This document shows, piece by piece, positions 1-6,714 of a DNA stretch of 10,192 bases. Under the pieces are notes generated by a model. It was not told where the DNA came from, did no database searches, and worked only from the letters and a program-made list of their open reading frames with translations. This stretch comes from Chloroflexota bacterium (lineage in GTDB: Bacteria > Chloroflexota > Anaerolineae > Anaerolineales > Villigracilaceae), in contig JAJYOH010000177.1 of the NCBI GenBank assembly GCA_021796315.1, positions 1 through 10,192 on the forward strand, in the 5' to 3' direction. Position numbers and translations under genes: made by a program. How positions within the stretch are numbered: the first letter of the stretch is position 1; the number at the start of each line of letters is the position of its first letter.

Positions 1-373
1 TGGGATGCTCATAATCTTTTCCGATGACCGTGGCGTTGATGTTACCGAACTTATCAATTTGCGCGCCGCCCATGAATCCCACATCGACATTGCCGCGCTG
101 CAGGTAAAGCGTGAAAATATCGTACATACTGACCACGGACAGCGCGCCGCTGACGAGCGTCGGGTCGCCGATGGAAAGCGGCAGGCGTTCCGGTTCTGCG
201 CCAATCACCCCCGCTTCATAGATCATCACAAGGTTCGGCGCGTGTGTACGCTTGGCGAGATTGCACGCAAGGTTGGGTTGTCCCACGCCGACGAAAACCA
301 CGTCGCCATCTTTGAGCAGGCGCGCGGCGTTGACGATCATTAGTTCTGCGGATGAATACTTTAACTCGGTCAC
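1..373 (-). CDS. CoA-transferase beta subunit, GctB-like (partial, 3' end outside the window)
   Basis: The first 124 residues of a family I CoA-transferase beta subunit (glutaconate/3-oxoacid CoA-transferase type), which moves CoA between carboxylic acids through a covalent glutamyl-CoA intermediate. Visible family features are the GVGQPNLACNLAKRTHAPN stretch (about residues 29-47), YEAGVIGA (52-59), LPLSIGDP, and GGAQIDKFGNIN. Glu53 in YEAG falls where the catalytic glutamate (Glu54 in Acidaminococcus GctB, from memory) is expected. The start is GTG at 373-371. It overlaps the hydrolase stop as GTGA and is preceded by a strong AAAGGAGG Shine-Dalgarno, so the two genes should be translationally coupled. 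The gene runs off the left edge. The partner alpha subunit, which often precedes the beta gene, is not upstream here; it may lie further left. The substrate cannot be told from this fragment. Confidence 0.88.
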   Translation of the reverse strand, partial: MTELKYSSAELMIVNAARLLKDGDVVFVGVGQPNLACNLAKRTHAPNLVMIYEAGVIGAEPERLPLSIGDPTLVSGALSVVSMYDIFTLYLQRGNVDVGFMGGAQIDKFGNINATVIGKDYEHP

Positions 374-1224
374 AAAACCTCCTTTAAAAATGCCTGAGTA
401 ATCTCAAAAACTTCTCGAGGTTTTTCCAATGGCAGGAGATGGGTGGATTTCTCCAGGGTGATTATTTTAATCTTTTTGTTCTTTCTGTGAACTTGCCGCG
501 CCGTGGATTCCCAGAATGTATCGGTCTCGGCGCCGCGAATAATCAACGTGGGGACTTTTAAACTCGGCAACGTGCGCCATAATTCCATGTCGTGCCAGAT
601 GCTGGCATAGTATACGTGCGATTCCCACTCCGGGCTATATATCAATTCATAGCCGCCGTTTGCCCTGGGGCGCGTAATTCCTTCGATATACGCGCGTAAC
701 GCGTCGTCATCCATATATTTGAAGGTGGGAACCTTCCGGTATCTTTTGAACAACAGATCAAGGTTGTCAAATTCGCGGCGGCGATTTAACGCGGACTTAA
801 TATGTGGGTGAAGGCGATGCGCGAATTTGAATGTGAGTGCAATATTCCAGAGCGCGATGAAAGATGGCGGGAGCAAAACAGGGTCAAGAAGAATGAGATG
901 CTGGAATCTTTGCGGCTGGCGCAGGGCAGCTCTCAAAGCGGCAATCCCGCCCATCGAATGACCGACGACAGTTGTCGGCGCGCCTGATTCGTTTTCATCC
1001 AAAAAACGGAGCAGATCGTCGCTAAAGGGAGTCCAGTCGTGAAGATCTTCAGGAAGGCTGTTTTTCCACAATGGGCGCTGAAGCATGGCTGTAACATGGA
1101 ACCGCTTTGCAAGCCGTGCAAGTAACGGGCGATAACATGCGGGCGGATAACCATTGGCGTGTAAAAACAGCAGATTGGGACCCTCGCCGCCAAAATCCTG
1201 CGATGGAATGTGTGGTGTGGGCAT
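370..1224 (-). CDS. Alpha/beta hydrolase-fold protein
   Basis: A soluble alpha/beta hydrolase of 284 residues; the exact substrate is unknown. In this numbering the oxyanion-type HANG segment is near residues 22-25. The nucleophile elbow GHSMGG places the catalytic Ser at about 90, RGAETDTF supplies the likely acidic residue (Asp about 235), and STHLLPLEKP supplies the catalytic His (about 262). The triad is therefore intact. No signal peptide or membrane segment is seen. I chose ATG at 1224. An in-frame TTG at 1257 would add 11 residues (295 in all), but it lies almost on the predicted transcription start and neither has a clear Shine-Dalgarno. The stop overlaps the CoA-transferase start by 4 bases, so the pair likely forms one transcript; a thioesterase or ester-cleaving role beside a CoA-transferase is possible but is inference. 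The region looks somewhat more AT-rich than the block to its right. Confidence 0.85.
   Translation of the reverse strand: MPTPHIPSQDFGGEGPNLLFLHANGYPPACYRPLLARLAKRFHVTAMLQRPLWKNSLPEDLHDWTPFSDDLLRFLDENESGAPTTVVGHSMGGIAALRAALRQPQRFQHLILLDPVLLPPSFIALWNIALTFKFAHRLHPHIKSALNRRREFDNLDLLFKRYRKVPTFKYMDDDALRAYIEGITRPRANGGYELIYSPEWESHVYYASIWHDMELWRTLPSLKVPTLIIRGAETDTFWESTARQVHRKNKKIKIITLEKSTHLLPLEKPREVFEITQAFLKEVL
374..381 (-). promoter_or_regulatory. Strong ribosome binding site for the GTG start of the CoA-transferase gene
   Basis: The minus strand reads AAAGGAGG, then TTTT, then GTG. This near-perfect anti-16S match lies inside the last codons of the upstream hydrolase gene and fixes the non-ATG start at 373. 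Confidence 0.75.
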
Positions 1225-1268
1225 ACTGTACGTTGATGTAATTTCTGAGTTGTTCAATGTAGTTGTAC

Positions 1269-1297
1269 ATTGTGCCAGAAGTTATGCGTGCAATCAA
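1269..1297 (-). promoter_or_regulatory. Possible sigma-70-type promoter for the hydrolase/CoA-transferase pair
   Basis: On the minus strand TTGATT (1297-1292) and CACAAT (1274-1269) are separated by exactly 17 bases. Each hexamer matches 4 of 6 consensus positions. It sits between a terminator-like hairpin and the hydrolase start, which is where a promoter is expected. The match is weak, so this is tentative. Confidence 0.27.
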
Positions 1298-1330
1298 GGG
1301 AATTTGTTTGTCTCTATTTTCCCCGAGCAT

Positions 1331-1388
1331 AAAACGTCTTGCAGGTTTCCCGGTAAAACGCTGGGGATTCGCTCAAACCTGCGGGACG
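1331..1388 (-). terminator. Terminator-like hairpin after the hemerythrin gene
   Basis: Perfect 8-bp arms AAACCTGC (1375-1382) and GCAGGTTT (1341-1348) are extended by GACG (1385-1388) and CGTC (1335-1338) across a 2-base internal mismatch. On the minus strand the stem is followed at once by TTTT (1334-1331). The large 26-base loop contains a further CCC/GGG pair. It starts 18 bases after the hemerythrin stop, so it plausibly ends the right-hand operon. The U-run is short and the loop long, so efficiency is uncertain. Confidence 0.42.
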
Positions 1389-1406
1389 GTGCGTAATATC
1401 AGTTGC

Positions 1407-1952
1407 TCAAACCGTCATAACTTTTGCCAACTCATCCGCCATGCGAAGATACTTTTCGTGAACCTCATCTTTATTTTCAATGCGATTGAACTCTGCCATG
1501 ATCTGCTCATGTTGCCCAACGGGAATAACATTATCGGCCATCGGAAAGAGTATATGATCTTCCTTCTGGATATGCTCGCGTAAAAGCGCGACATAGTCCA
1601 GCGAATTTTGGATAACTTGCGACATGGCTGTACTGTCTCCTGCCTGAACTCGCTCTGCGCCTTCTCTCATGGCGCGCGTGAATCGGCGACCTTCCTCATG
1701 TTCTACTAACATCATGCCTACTGGACCCGTGTCGTGTGGCATCCCATTCGCCGCCAATGCGACAAAGAGAATCCCTTCTTCCTTCTTGTGATGACATCCA
1801 TCGGCAAAGTCTTTAATGAAGTCGGCCGCCTTCAGGAAGAAATCCATTGGAATCACTTGACCTGCCGAAAGTTGATTTGCGGCTGTCTCCAATGAGTTTA
1901 GGACATTTTCTATGACACGATGTTCTTCCATCAAGATTTCTGTAGCTTGCAT
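1407..1952 (-). CDS. Hemerythrin HHE-domain protein
   Basis: A 181-residue, mostly helical, cytoplasmic protein of the hemerythrin/HHE cation-binding family. Proteins of this family bind a di-iron centre and serve in oxygen or NO sensing, iron storage or repair of iron-sulfur proteins. The likely iron ligands are spread over four helices: His11 in MEEHR, His54/His55 with Glu58/Glu59 in CHHKKEE, His85-Glu86 in VEHEEGR, and His127 with Glu131 and His133 in REHIQKEDH. ATG at 1952 is preceded by AAGGA about 9 bases upstream. It begins 35 bases after the LeuB-type stop with no promoter or repeat between, so it is probably the last gene of the right-hand operon. That operon encodes three oxygen-sensitive Fe-S proteins, so a protective or iron-supplying role is a sensible inference. 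Confidence 0.87.
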   Translation of the reverse strand: MQATEILMEEHRVIENVLNSLETAANQLSAGQVIPMDFFLKAADFIKDFADGCHHKKEEGILFVALAANGMPHDTGPVGMMLVEHEEGRRFTRAMREGAERVQAGDSTAMSQVIQNSLDYVALLREHIQKEDHILFPMADNVIPVGQHEQIMAEFNRIENKDEVHEKYLRMADELAKVMTV

Positions 1953-1987
1953 AGAATCTATTCCTTGATGATTGTCACCAGCGCGGT

Positions 1988-3070
1988 TTATTGCCCTGTA
2001 GATTTTTGCATCTGCTCGGCGACCATATCTCCCATTTGGGTGGTGCTGATGCCACTGTGTGCGTCGGCGGATTTGATCTGTCCGCTGGAAAGCAAATACG
2101 CCACGCTGTCTTCGATGCGTTTTGCGGCGGTCTTTTCACCGAGGTAATCCATCATCATGCTCACGGCCATGATCGCGCCGAGCGGACAGGCAATGTTCTT
2201 TCCCGCAATATCCGGCGCGGAGCCGTGAATCGACTCGAACATGGAGGTTTTGCCCGGATGTATATTACCGGATGCAGCGAGACCAATTCCGCCTTGCAGT
2301 ATCGAGCCGAGATCGGTGATGATGTCGCCGTACAGGTTTGTGGTCACAACTACATCGTATTTCTCCGGCTGTTGAATCATCAACATCGTGAACGCATCCA
2401 CATAAGCATGGTCTTGTTTTATATCGGGATATTCCCTGCCAACTTCGGCGAAGGTGCGTGTCCAAATTTCCTGCGGGCGGATGGCATTGGCTTTATCCAC
2501 CATCGTCAAGTGACCGGGGCGATTGCGCGCGGCGGCGCGTTCACGCGCGAGTTCGAATCCATAACGGATGGCGCGCTCGATTCCCACGCGGGTGTAAATG
2601 CTCGTCGAAGTTGCCACTTCATCCGGCGTGCCTTTCTTCAGGATGCCGCCGATCTGACAATATTCACCTTCTGTATTTTCGCGCACGACAGTGAAATCAA
2701 TATCATCGGGACCTTTGCCTTTGAGCGGACAAAGCGCCTCGGCATAAAGTTTGATCGGGCGCAGGTTAATGTACAGGTCCAGCCCGAAGCGCAAGCCGAG
2801 AATGACTGAGCGTTCGACCAAACCCACTTCCACATCCGGGTGACCGATCGCGCCAAGGAAGATCGCATCCAGCGTGCGCCATTCATCAAGCACTCTGTCT
2901 GGGACAAGTTCCTTGGTCTTGAGATAATACGCGCCGGAATAAGGATACTCGACAAGGTTGCAGTCGAAACCGCCATCCTTCATTACGGCGCGCAAGGTTT
3001 TCAAGCCTTCCGACACAACATCCGGACCGATCCCATCCCCGCCGATAACGCCGATGTTATATGTTTTCAT
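1988..3070 (-). CDS. leuB: 3-isopropylmalate/isocitrate dehydrogenase family (LeuB-like)
   Basis: A 360-residue beta-decarboxylating dehydrogenase that oxidises a 2-substituted 3-hydroxy diacid (3-isopropylmalate or a homologue) to a 2-oxoacid and CO2. Conserved sites: GGDGIGP (10-16), substrate arginines in [14 protein letters not shown] (Arg94, Arg104) and [10 protein letters not shown] (Arg130), catalytic Tyr137 and Lys193 (VDKANAIR), and metal aspartates 225, 249 and 253. The [13 protein letters not shown] segment (279-291), with Asp287, is the pattern of NAD-dependent members. The [12 protein letters not shown] specificity segment resembles the 3-isopropylmalate/tartrate-dehydrogenase branch more than isocitrate dehydrogenase. 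The exact substrate is not provable from sequence. ATG at 3070 has GGAG about 8 bases upstream. It lies downstream of the LeuC- and LeuD-type genes and completes the elongation module with the synthase at 10128. Confidence 0.9.
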   Translation of the reverse strand: MKTYNIGVIGGDGIGPDVVSEGLKTLRAVMKDGGFDCNLVEYPYSGAYYLKTKELVPDRVLDEWRTLDAIFLGAIGHPDVEVGLVERSVILGLRFGLDLYINLRPIKLYAEALCPLKGKGPDDIDFTVVRENTEGEYCQIGGILKKGTPDEVATSTSIYTRVGIERAIRYGFELARERAAARNRPGHLTMVDKANAIRPQEIWTRTFAEVGREYPDIKQDHAYVDAFTMLMIQQPEKYDVVVTTNLYGDIITDLGSILQGGIGLAASGNIHPGKTSMFESIHGSAPDIAGKNIACPLGAIMAVSMMMDYLGEKTAAKRIEDSVAYLLSSGQIKSADAHSGISTTQMGDMVAEQMQKSTGQ

Positions 3071-3086
3071 TGATCTTCTCCATTAT

Positions 3087-3201
3087 GTCATTGCGAGGAG
3101 CGACACTTGCACCAGCACGCAAGTGCAGGTGTAGCGACGAAGCAATCCCCTCATTGTTTATGAGATTGCTTCGGGCGGAAGAACACCGCCCTCGCAATGA
3201 C
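3087..3201. repeat. REP-like palindromic repeat, two units head to head
   Basis: Perfect 12-bp outer arms GTCATTGCGAGG (3087-3098) and CCTCGCAATGAC (3190-3201) enclose inner arms GAAGCAATC (3139-3147) and GATTGCTTC (3164-3172). Each unit carries its own inner hairpin: CACTTGC/GCAAGTG (3104-3110, 3119-3125) on the left and GGGCGG/CCGCCC (3173-3178, 3186-3191) on the right. It fills most of the 141-base gap between the ligase-LeuD fusion and LeuB and stops 16 bases before the LeuB start, leaving the ribosome binding site free. There is no U-run, so a classical terminator is unlikely. Confidence 0.88.
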
Positions 3202-3211
3202 GAATACAAGA

Positions 3212-5281
3212 TTAGCCTAATTTTTCCGCGAGCCGCTCTTCCGCATAAGCAAGCAGGCCGCCCACGTCAATGATGCGCCGCAGAAAATCGGGGAAGGGCA
3301 CGGCTTGGAATTGCGCGCCCGTTGTCAGGTTGCGGATGACCCCCGCGGCAGGTTCGACCTCGATCTCGTCACCTTCGCTGATGCCATCCACCGCCTGCGG
3401 ACACTCGAGAATCGGCAAGCCAATATTGATGGCATTGCGGAAGAAGATACGCGCAAAGGATTTGGCGATGACAGCCGAGACGCCTGCGGCTTTGATTGTG
3501 AGCGGCGCGACCTCACGCGACGATCCGCACCCGAAATTTGAATCAGCAACAATGAGATCGCCGCGTTTCATTTTTTTGACAAAGTTTGCATCGGCATCTT
3601 CCATGCAGTGCAGGGATAGTTCGCGCGGGTCGGCGGTATTGCAATGGCGCGCAGGGATGATCGCATCGGTGTCTACGTTTCGGCCAAACTTCCAGGCGTG
3701 ACCGTGAATACGCACGCGCTCGCGCAGGTAATCTTTTTGCACGACTCCACTGGCGTTGCGCGGCAGAACGTCGAAGAACAACACGCGGTCCGGGCGGGCA
3801 TAATCAGGCAGACGCGCCTCGGCAAAAGTAAGCACTTCCTGTGTAGTAATCTTTGAACCTTCTTCAGGCACAATGCACGCGCAAGTTAATTCGCCGAAGA
3901 TCAGGTCAGGTACGCCAACTACCGCCGCATCTTTGACCCCCGGAAGCGAACGCAAGACCATTTCTATATTGCCGGGATAGATCTTGAACCCGCCGCGGAT
4001 GATGACTTCATCCTTGCGCCCGACGATGCGAACAGGACCATCCGCGTCAACAACCGCGAGGTCACCCGTGTGCAGCCAGCCTTCCTTATCTAAAACCTGC
4101 GCGCTGGCTTCGGGGTTTTCCCAATATCCCGTCATGACGTTGTAACCGCGCACGCATAGTTCGCCCTCTTCGCCATACGGCAGGGACGCGCCTTCGGCGT
4201 TGATGACTTTGAGTTCGATGTCATCCAATGGTGTCCCGACTGTTTCGGTCGCGGTGATGGGACCATCCTCGAGTTGGGTCATTGTGACGGCGGGCGAAGC
4301 TTCGGTTAAGCCGTAGCCGATCAGCAATTTGAAATCCATTTCTTCGCGGGCGCGGCGTACAAGTCCGGGAGGGCAGGGCGCGCCTGCCATCACGCCCGTG
4401 CGAAGAGTCGCGCAGGCGGACGCGTGAAAGTCCGCGTGATTCAACTCTAACGCGAACATGGTTGGGACGCCGGAGAGAATGGTCACGCCGGCCTCTTTGA
4501 CCAGCCTCAAGGCTTCGCTGGGGCGATAATGCGGCATACAAACCAATTGCGCGCCCGCCACCGTGCAGGCAAGCGCGATGGCGGTAAGACCGAAGGTGTT
4601 GGAAAAAGGGATTGTGCCGAGGAAAATATCCTCTGCCGTACAACCCAACCGCGCGGCGATATCCGCTGCGTTATGCACCAGTCCGCCGTGCGTCAAGATT
4701 GCGCCGCGCGGTTCGCCTGAACTGCCCAGCGAATGGATGATTGCCGCCGCGTCGTGTGGTTTTGCAATGGCAGGAACCAGAGGCGCGGTGTCTTTCAATA
4801 AACTTTCCCATGCAATCACACCGTCTTTTTTCTGTGATTTGGATGCGGTGGTGGAAATCATAAATTTCAACTCAGGCAAATTTGCGCGCATGTCCAATGC
4901 CATTTCGAGATGATCCATGCCGTTGAATTGTTTCGGGTCTGAAAATGTGATCAGCGCGGATGGTTTTGTTTTTGCGAGACGCGCGAGTGCGTCGGCGCGG
5001 TCGCGGCGTACATTGATGGGCACAAGGATCAAACCTGCTTTGGCGGCGGCAAAGATCGTAATCACGTACACAGGCATGTTGGGCAGGATGACTGCCAATC
5101 GGTCACCGGGTTCGAGTCCCAGCCCGCGTAATCCCGCTGCCAGCGAACAGGCTTGCAGCTCAACGTCCGCATAGGAGAGGCGTTCCCCGTCGAGACGTAA
5201 AAAGGTTTGATTGGAGAAACGCGCTGCTTGCACGCTCAGCAATTCGCCAATGGTTGTATTGTGAAAGGCTTCGTATGTCAT
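3212..5281 (-). CDS. Fusion: acyl-CoA ligase-like (ANL) domain + LeuD-type dehydratase small subunit
   Basis: A 689-residue two-part protein. Residues 1 to about 522 are an AMP-forming acyl-CoA ligase (ANL superfamily). The P-loop-like HSLGSSGEPRG is at 183-193, the A5 motif GYGLTE at 322-327, GWLHTGD at 401-407, the hinge GRKD at 421-424 and the C-terminal A10 segment PRNASGV at 507-513. Residues about 523-689 are a full-length short-type 3-isopropylmalate/homoaconitate dehydratase small subunit (DTDAIIPAR 537-545, NFGCGSSRE 582-590, VIAKSFARIFFRNAINIGLPILE). It would pair with LeuC encoded just upstream. Oddities: the A10 catalytic lysine is Val513 (GTC), the P-loop has Leu185 and Arg192 where Ser/Thr/Gly and Lys are usual, and the LeuD loop reads HCNT rather than a YLxx form. 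The join is exact, and V523 is a GTG that could be an internal start. ATG at 5281 has a weak GAGAGAG site. The LeuD function is well supported; ligase activity is doubtful. Confidence 0.88.
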   Translation of the reverse strand: MTYEAFHNTTIGELLSVQAARFSNQTFLRLDGERLSYADVELQACSLAAGLRGLGLEPGDRLAVILPNMPVYVITIFAAAKAGLILVPINVRRDRADALARLAKTKPSALITFSDPKQFNGMDHLEMALDMRANLPELKFMISTTASKSQKKDGVIAWESLLKDTAPLVPAIAKPHDAAAIIHSLGSSGEPRGAILTHGGLVHNAADIAARLGCTAEDIFLGTIPFSNTFGLTAIALACTVAGAQLVCMPHYRPSEALRLVKEAGVTILSGVPTMFALELNHADFHASACATLRTGVMAGAPCPPGLVRRAREEMDFKLLIGYGLTEASPAVTMTQLEDGPITATETVGTPLDDIELKVINAEGASLPYGEEGELCVRGYNVMTGYWENPEASAQVLDKEGWLHTGDLAVVDADGPVRIVGRKDEVIIRGGFKIYPGNIEMVLRSLPGVKDAAVVGVPDLIFGELTCACIVPEEGSKITTQEVLTFAEARLPDYARPDRVLFFDVLPRNASGVVQKDYLRERVRIHGHAWKFGRNVDTDAIIPARHCNTADPRELSLHCMEDADANFVKKMKRGDLIVADSNFGCGSSREVAPLTIKAAGVSAVIAKSFARIFFRNAINIGLPILECPQAVDGISEGDEIEVEPAAGVIRNLTTGAQFQAVPFPDFLRRIIDVGGLLAYAEERLAEKLG

Positions 5282-5294
5282 GAGATACTCTCTC

Positions 5295-5329
5295 TGTCAT
5301 TGCGAGGGCGTCAGCCCGAAGCAATGACA
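5295..5329. repeat. REP-like palindromic repeat, single unit
   Basis: Arms TGTCATTGC (5295-5303) and GCAATGACA (5321-5329) are perfectly complementary and enclose a second stem GGGC/GCCC (5306-5309, 5314-5317) with a 4-base loop. It fills 35 of the 55 bases between the LeuC stop and the ligase-LeuD start and ends 13 bases before the ATG. Confidence 0.87.
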
Positions 5330-5336
5330 CAATATT

Positions 5337-6593
5337 TTACAAACTCGCCGGTGAAATGATCCTGCCCGCGATGGCTGATGCGGCGGCGACATAAGGATTT
5401 GCCAGGAACAGTTCGCTGGTGATGTGTCCCATACGCCCGTGGAAGTTACGATTGCTGGTGGATACGCAGCGCTCACCAGCAGCAAGCACGCCCATGTGAC
5501 CTCCAAGACAAGGTCCGCAAGTGGGGGTGCTGACGGAGCATTCGGCTTCGACGAAGATTTCTATCAAGCCTTCGTGTAAAGCGTCCATATAGACCTTTTG
5601 CGAGCCGGGAATGATTACCGCGCGCACGCGTGGATGTATCTTACGCCCTTTGAGTATTTCCGCTGCGGCGCGCAGGTCTTCGATATTGCCGTTGGTACAC
5701 ATGCCGATCACTACCTGATTGATTTCCAATTCGTTTAATTCCGAAACCGGTTTGACGTTTTCAGGAATAAAGGGAACCGCGACAAACGGTTCAAACTTGG
5801 ATACGTCAATTTCATAGACGGCGGCGTACTCCGCATCCGCATCGCTTTGCAGGTAGAGACCATCGTCCCTGCCGCGCGCGTGCAGATAGGCGCGGGTGGT
5901 TGCATCCGCTGCGAAGAGCCCTGCTTTTGCCCCGGCCTCGATTGCCATGTTTGCCATCGAGAACCGGTTGCTCATGCCCATGCTGTCAATCGTTTCGCCT
6001 GTAAATTCCATGGCTTGATAACGCGCTCCTTCAACCCCAATGAGAGCGATGGTGTGCAGGATCAAATCCTTCCCGCCGACCCATTTTGGCAGTTTGCCGT
6101 GATAGATAAACTTCACGCTCTCAGGCACCTTCATCCACAACTCGCCGATTGCCATCGCCACAGCCGCGTCGGTGGAACCGATACCCGTGCCAAATGCGCC
6201 GACGAAACCATGGGTACATGTGTGCGAATCTGCGCCCGCGATTAAATCTCCAGGCACAACCAATCCCTTTTCGGGCAATAGGATATGCTGGATGCCTGCG
6301 CGTCCCACATCGTAAAAGCGGATGCCATGTTTGAGCGCAAACTCGCGGCACGCTTTGACGATCTCCGCGCTCTTGATATCTTTCGCGGGCGTGAAGTGAT
6401 CCATTACGAAGAGAACCTTCTTCGGGTCGAAGACGCGTGCGTTCTTGATCTTTTCAAACTCTTCAATGGTGAGAATGCCCGATAGTTCCGACGCCATCAC
6501 CAAATCCACACGCGCATTGATGAATTGGCCGGGGGATAATTCCTTTTGGTCGCATTTGGCGGCAAGGATCTTTTCAGCGAGAGTATGTCCCAT
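5337..6593 (-). CDS. leuC: 3-isopropylmalate/homoaconitate dehydratase large subunit (LeuC-like)
   Basis: A 418-residue aconitase-superfamily large subunit of the short, archaeal-type class. With a LeuD partner it isomerises a 2-alkylmalate to the 3-hydroxy isomer through a [4Fe-4S] cluster. Cluster ligands are Cys299 (IGMCTNGN), Cys359 and Cys362 (TPTCGPCLGG). Also present are MDHF (64-67), GADSHTCTHG (120-129), GTGIGSTD, and STSNRNFHGRMG (378-389). An unusual point is Met298 and Asn303 in GMCTNGN, where GSCTNGR is the common form. ATG at 6593 has AAAGGAA about 7 bases upstream. A palindromic repeat precedes it and another follows it; the next gene supplies the LeuD half inside a fusion protein. 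Leucine biosynthesis is the default role, but homologous elongation reactions (citramalate, homocitrate) use the same family. Confidence 0.92.
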   Translation of the reverse strand: MGHTLAEKILAAKCDQKELSPGQFINARVDLVMASELSGILTIEEFEKIKNARVFDPKKVLFVMDHFTPAKDIKSAEIVKACREFALKHGIRFYDVGRAGIQHILLPEKGLVVPGDLIAGADSHTCTHGFVGAFGTGIGSTDAAVAMAIGELWMKVPESVKFIYHGKLPKWVGGKDLILHTIALIGVEGARYQAMEFTGETIDSMGMSNRFSMANMAIEAGAKAGLFAADATTRAYLHARGRDDGLYLQSDADAEYAAVYEIDVSKFEPFVAVPFIPENVKPVSELNELEINQVVIGMCTNGNIEDLRAAAEILKGRKIHPRVRAVIIPGSQKVYMDALHEGLIEIFVEAECSVSTPTCGPCLGGHMGVLAAGERCVSTSNRNFHGRMGHITSELFLANPYVAAASAIAGRIISPASL

Positions 6594-6617
6594 AAATGGT
6601 TTCCTTTATGTGAGTTT

Positions 6618-6714
6618 ATGTCATTGCGAGGGCGATGGTTTTCGCCCGAAGCAATCTCCTTATTCGCTGGAGATTGCTTCGTCGCTCACTAGCGTTCGCT
6701 CCTCGCAATGACAT
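6618..6714. repeat. REP-like palindromic repeat, two units head to head
   Basis: Outer arms of 14 bp (ATGTCATTGCGAGG 6618-6631; CCTCGCAATGACAT 6701-6714) and inner arms of 12 bp (GAAGCAATCTCC 6648-6659; GGAGATTGCTTC 6669-6680) are all perfect. The left unit has an inner stem GGGCG/CGCCC (6630-6634, 6643-6647); the right unit has only a short CGCT/AGCG stem. The right unit overlaps the 3' end of the AOR gene and provides its stop codon. The left end lies 24 bases before the LeuC start. Confidence 0.9.

Noticed and set aside
5..343. Plus-strand open frame of 112 residues at the left edge
   Set aside because: It is antisense to a clear GctB-type coding sequence on the minus strand and resembles no family I know.
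1258..1406. Small gene in the 149-base gap between hemerythrin and hydrolase
   Set aside because: The open frames there extend antisense into neighbours, lack ribosome binding sites and show no family resemblance; the gap is better explained by a hairpin and a promoter.
1991..2809. Plus-strand open frame of 272 residues
   Set aside because: It lies wholly antisense to the well-conserved LeuB-like gene, has no recognisable domain, and long antisense frames are common opposite GC-rich coding sequence.
3087..3201. CRISPR array or phage attachment site
   Set aside because: The repeats are palindromic, sit singly or in inverted pairs between genes, and have no regular spacers, cas genes or integrase nearby.
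5295..5329. Rho-independent terminator between LeuC and the ligase-LeuD gene
   Set aside because: The hairpin has no U-run after it on the coding strand, and the same element recurs at four junctions, so a dispersed repeat explains it better.
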